64,000 nucleotides of DNA from Varibaculum vaginae. Its GTDB lineage: Bacteria > Actinomycetota > Actinomycetes > Actinomycetales > Actinomycetaceae. The notes beneath the pieces are model-generated. The model did no database searches. It had not been told where the DNA came from and worked only from the letters and a program-made list of their open reading frames with translations. The stretch covers positions 744,001-808,000 of the forward strand of contig NZ_UWNY01000001.1 of NCBI RefSeq assembly GCF_900604285.1. Reading direction: 5' to 3'. Both the position numbers and the translations under genes were made by a program. Positions 63,074 through 64,000 of this stretch are shown in pieces (the stretch's first letter is position 1; each line of letters opens with the position of its first letter).

Positions 63074-64000
63074 TCACGGGTAAAGACCGCGCCGTTTGTG
63101 TGCTTGTAAAACCCGCTCTACCGCCAAAACAGTGGCAGCTACCCGCAAGGTCACGCCCTTTTCTTCGGCGTAGGCCTCTACGTCTTTCCAAGCAGAGGTA
63201 ATCCGCTCTTCCTCTTCCTTTTGTACCCGCTCTAGTGGCCAGAAGAAGTTATCGCGTCCTTGTACCCATTCGTAGTAGGACACGATTACCCCACCGGAGT
63301 TAGCGAGAATATCGGGAACGATCATCACGCCCTTTTCGTTCAGGATTTTGTCGGCGGCGGAATCGGTTGGGCCATTCGCGCCCTCCACGATAATCTTGGC
63401 TTTTACATCGGGTGCATTATCTTTGGTGAGCACGCCTTCAATCGCCGCTGGTACGACTACATCTACGTCTAGGACTAGCAGCTCTTCGGCCTCCAAGGGC
63501 TCGGCGCCGGGAAAGCCTACTACTTTGCCCTTCTCGTCAACGTATTCGCCTAGCGCCTTGGTGTCGATGCCGTCAGCATTGTAAATGGCGCCGAAAATGT
63601 CCGAGATAGCGACTACTTTGCCTCCGCGGCGCTGTGCGATTTCCGCAGCTCCCCGTCCTACTTTGCCGAAACCTTGGATTGCCAGGGTAGCTTCTTCAAA
63701 CTTGAGATTTAGTTTTGTGAGGGCGGCCTGCACCATGAGAACTACCCCCAGGGAGGTGGCTTCCGCGCGTCCTAAGGATCCACCTAAAGAAACCGGTTTA
63801 CCGGTGCAAATCCCGGGTACTGTATAGCCTTGGAACTGCGAATAGGTATCCATAATCCAAGCCATGGTTTGTTCATTAGTTCCCACATCAGGGGCGGGTA
63901 CGTCCTTTTCTGGGCCGATAATGGGCAAAATTTCTGAAATGTAGCGGCGTGTTATCCGCTCTAGTTCGGCCTGCGAATACTTGCTGGGGTCGATGGTTAC
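63074..64000 (-). CDS. gdhA: Glutamate dehydrogenase, C-terminal part (5' end outside window)
   Basis: 309 codons are open to the window edge without a start, so the gene begins outside. Visible are the catalytic-domain end KDVPAPDVGTNEQTMAWIMDTYSQ, the substrate-binding TGKPVSLGGSLGRAEATSLGV, the nucleotide-binding GFGKVGRGAAEIAQRRGGKVVAISD, and EGANGPTDSAADKIL. The pattern is Glu/Leu/Phe/Val dehydrogenase, most like NAD-type GDH. It interconverts glutamate and 2-oxoglutarate plus ammonia. The terminator at 62997 follows. Confidence 0.92.
   Translation of the reverse strand, partial: VTIDPSKYSQAELERITRRYISEILPIIGPEKDVPAPDVGTNEQTMAWIMDTYSQFQGYTVPGICTGKPVSLGGSLGRAEATSLGVVLMVQAALTKLNLKFEEATLAIQGFGKVGRGAAEIAQRRGGKVVAISDIFGAIYNADGIDTKALGEYVDEKGKVVGFPGAEPLEAEELLVLDVDVVVPAAIEGVLTKDNAPDVKAKIIVEGANGPTDSAADKILNEKGVMIVPDILANSGGVIVSYYEWVQGRDNFFWPLERVQKEEEERITSAWKDVEAYAEEKGVTLRVAATVLAVERVLQAHKRRGLYP

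Overview
The window comes from a moderate-GC member of the Actinobacteria, most plausibly the Actinomycetaceae (a Varibaculum- or Mobiluncus-like organism). This is an inference from four things: a DivIVA-type coiled-coil protein, an actinobacterial dCTP deaminase, a DUF4235-type protein and an LPXTG surface protein beside an anaerobic GlpABC dehydrogenase. No 16S gene or plasmid/phage backbone is present, so this reads as ordinary chromosome with one accessory patch at about 10.9-17 kb.

Layout. 0-10.9 kb: the tail of an MFS transporter, a PfkB sugar kinase, a lipoprotein, a four-gene Mn/Zn ABC uptake operon with candidate operators, an FtsX-like ABC exporter and an ABC-F protein preceded by a possible mini-ORF attenuator. 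10.9-17.1 kb: the accessory patch, with three RelE/YafQ-type toxin-antitoxin pairs, at least three decayed fragments of such modules, a GIY-YIG nuclease-like gene, a small membrane protein, an LPXTG surface protein, REP-like repeats and tRNA-Gly(CCC). 17.2-32 kb: a Nudix hydrolase, glpABC, dcd with a coupled unknown gene, a 14-TM drug exporter and a TPP-riboswitch-controlled thiamine ABC operon. 30-37.4 kb: an envelope group (beta-propeller protein, GT2 glycosyltransferase, a 1544-residue internally duplicated membrane protein).

37.5-45 kb: pheA, a lipid kinase, serS, a NadC-like gene lacking most of the family's catalytic residues, an AGE-family sugar epimerase, tRNA-Ser(UGA) and galK. 45-52.9 kb: a YbbN-like thioredoxin, a lipoprotein and a Pro/Gln-rich membrane protein in one operon, divergent from a DivIVA-like protein; then UPF0210/UPF0237 and a CadD-type transporter. 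53-64 kb: an ABC-2 exporter, YbaK, MntH, GlgB, an aldehyde dehydrogenase and the 3' part of glutamate dehydrogenase.

Working together: two manganese importers (the ABC operon and MntH) share a similar inverted repeat upstream and may form one metal regulon. The thiamine operon carries a riboswitch whose ribosome-binding-site sequestering helix and its competitor can both be read. The most unusual signals are a nested palindromic element of about 110 bp present twice with compensatory base changes (52.9 and 61.1 kb), the three-codon leader ORF before the ABC-F gene, the eroded toxin-antitoxin array, the NadC-like pseudoenzyme next to an epimerase, and the tandem duplication inside the 1544-residue protein.
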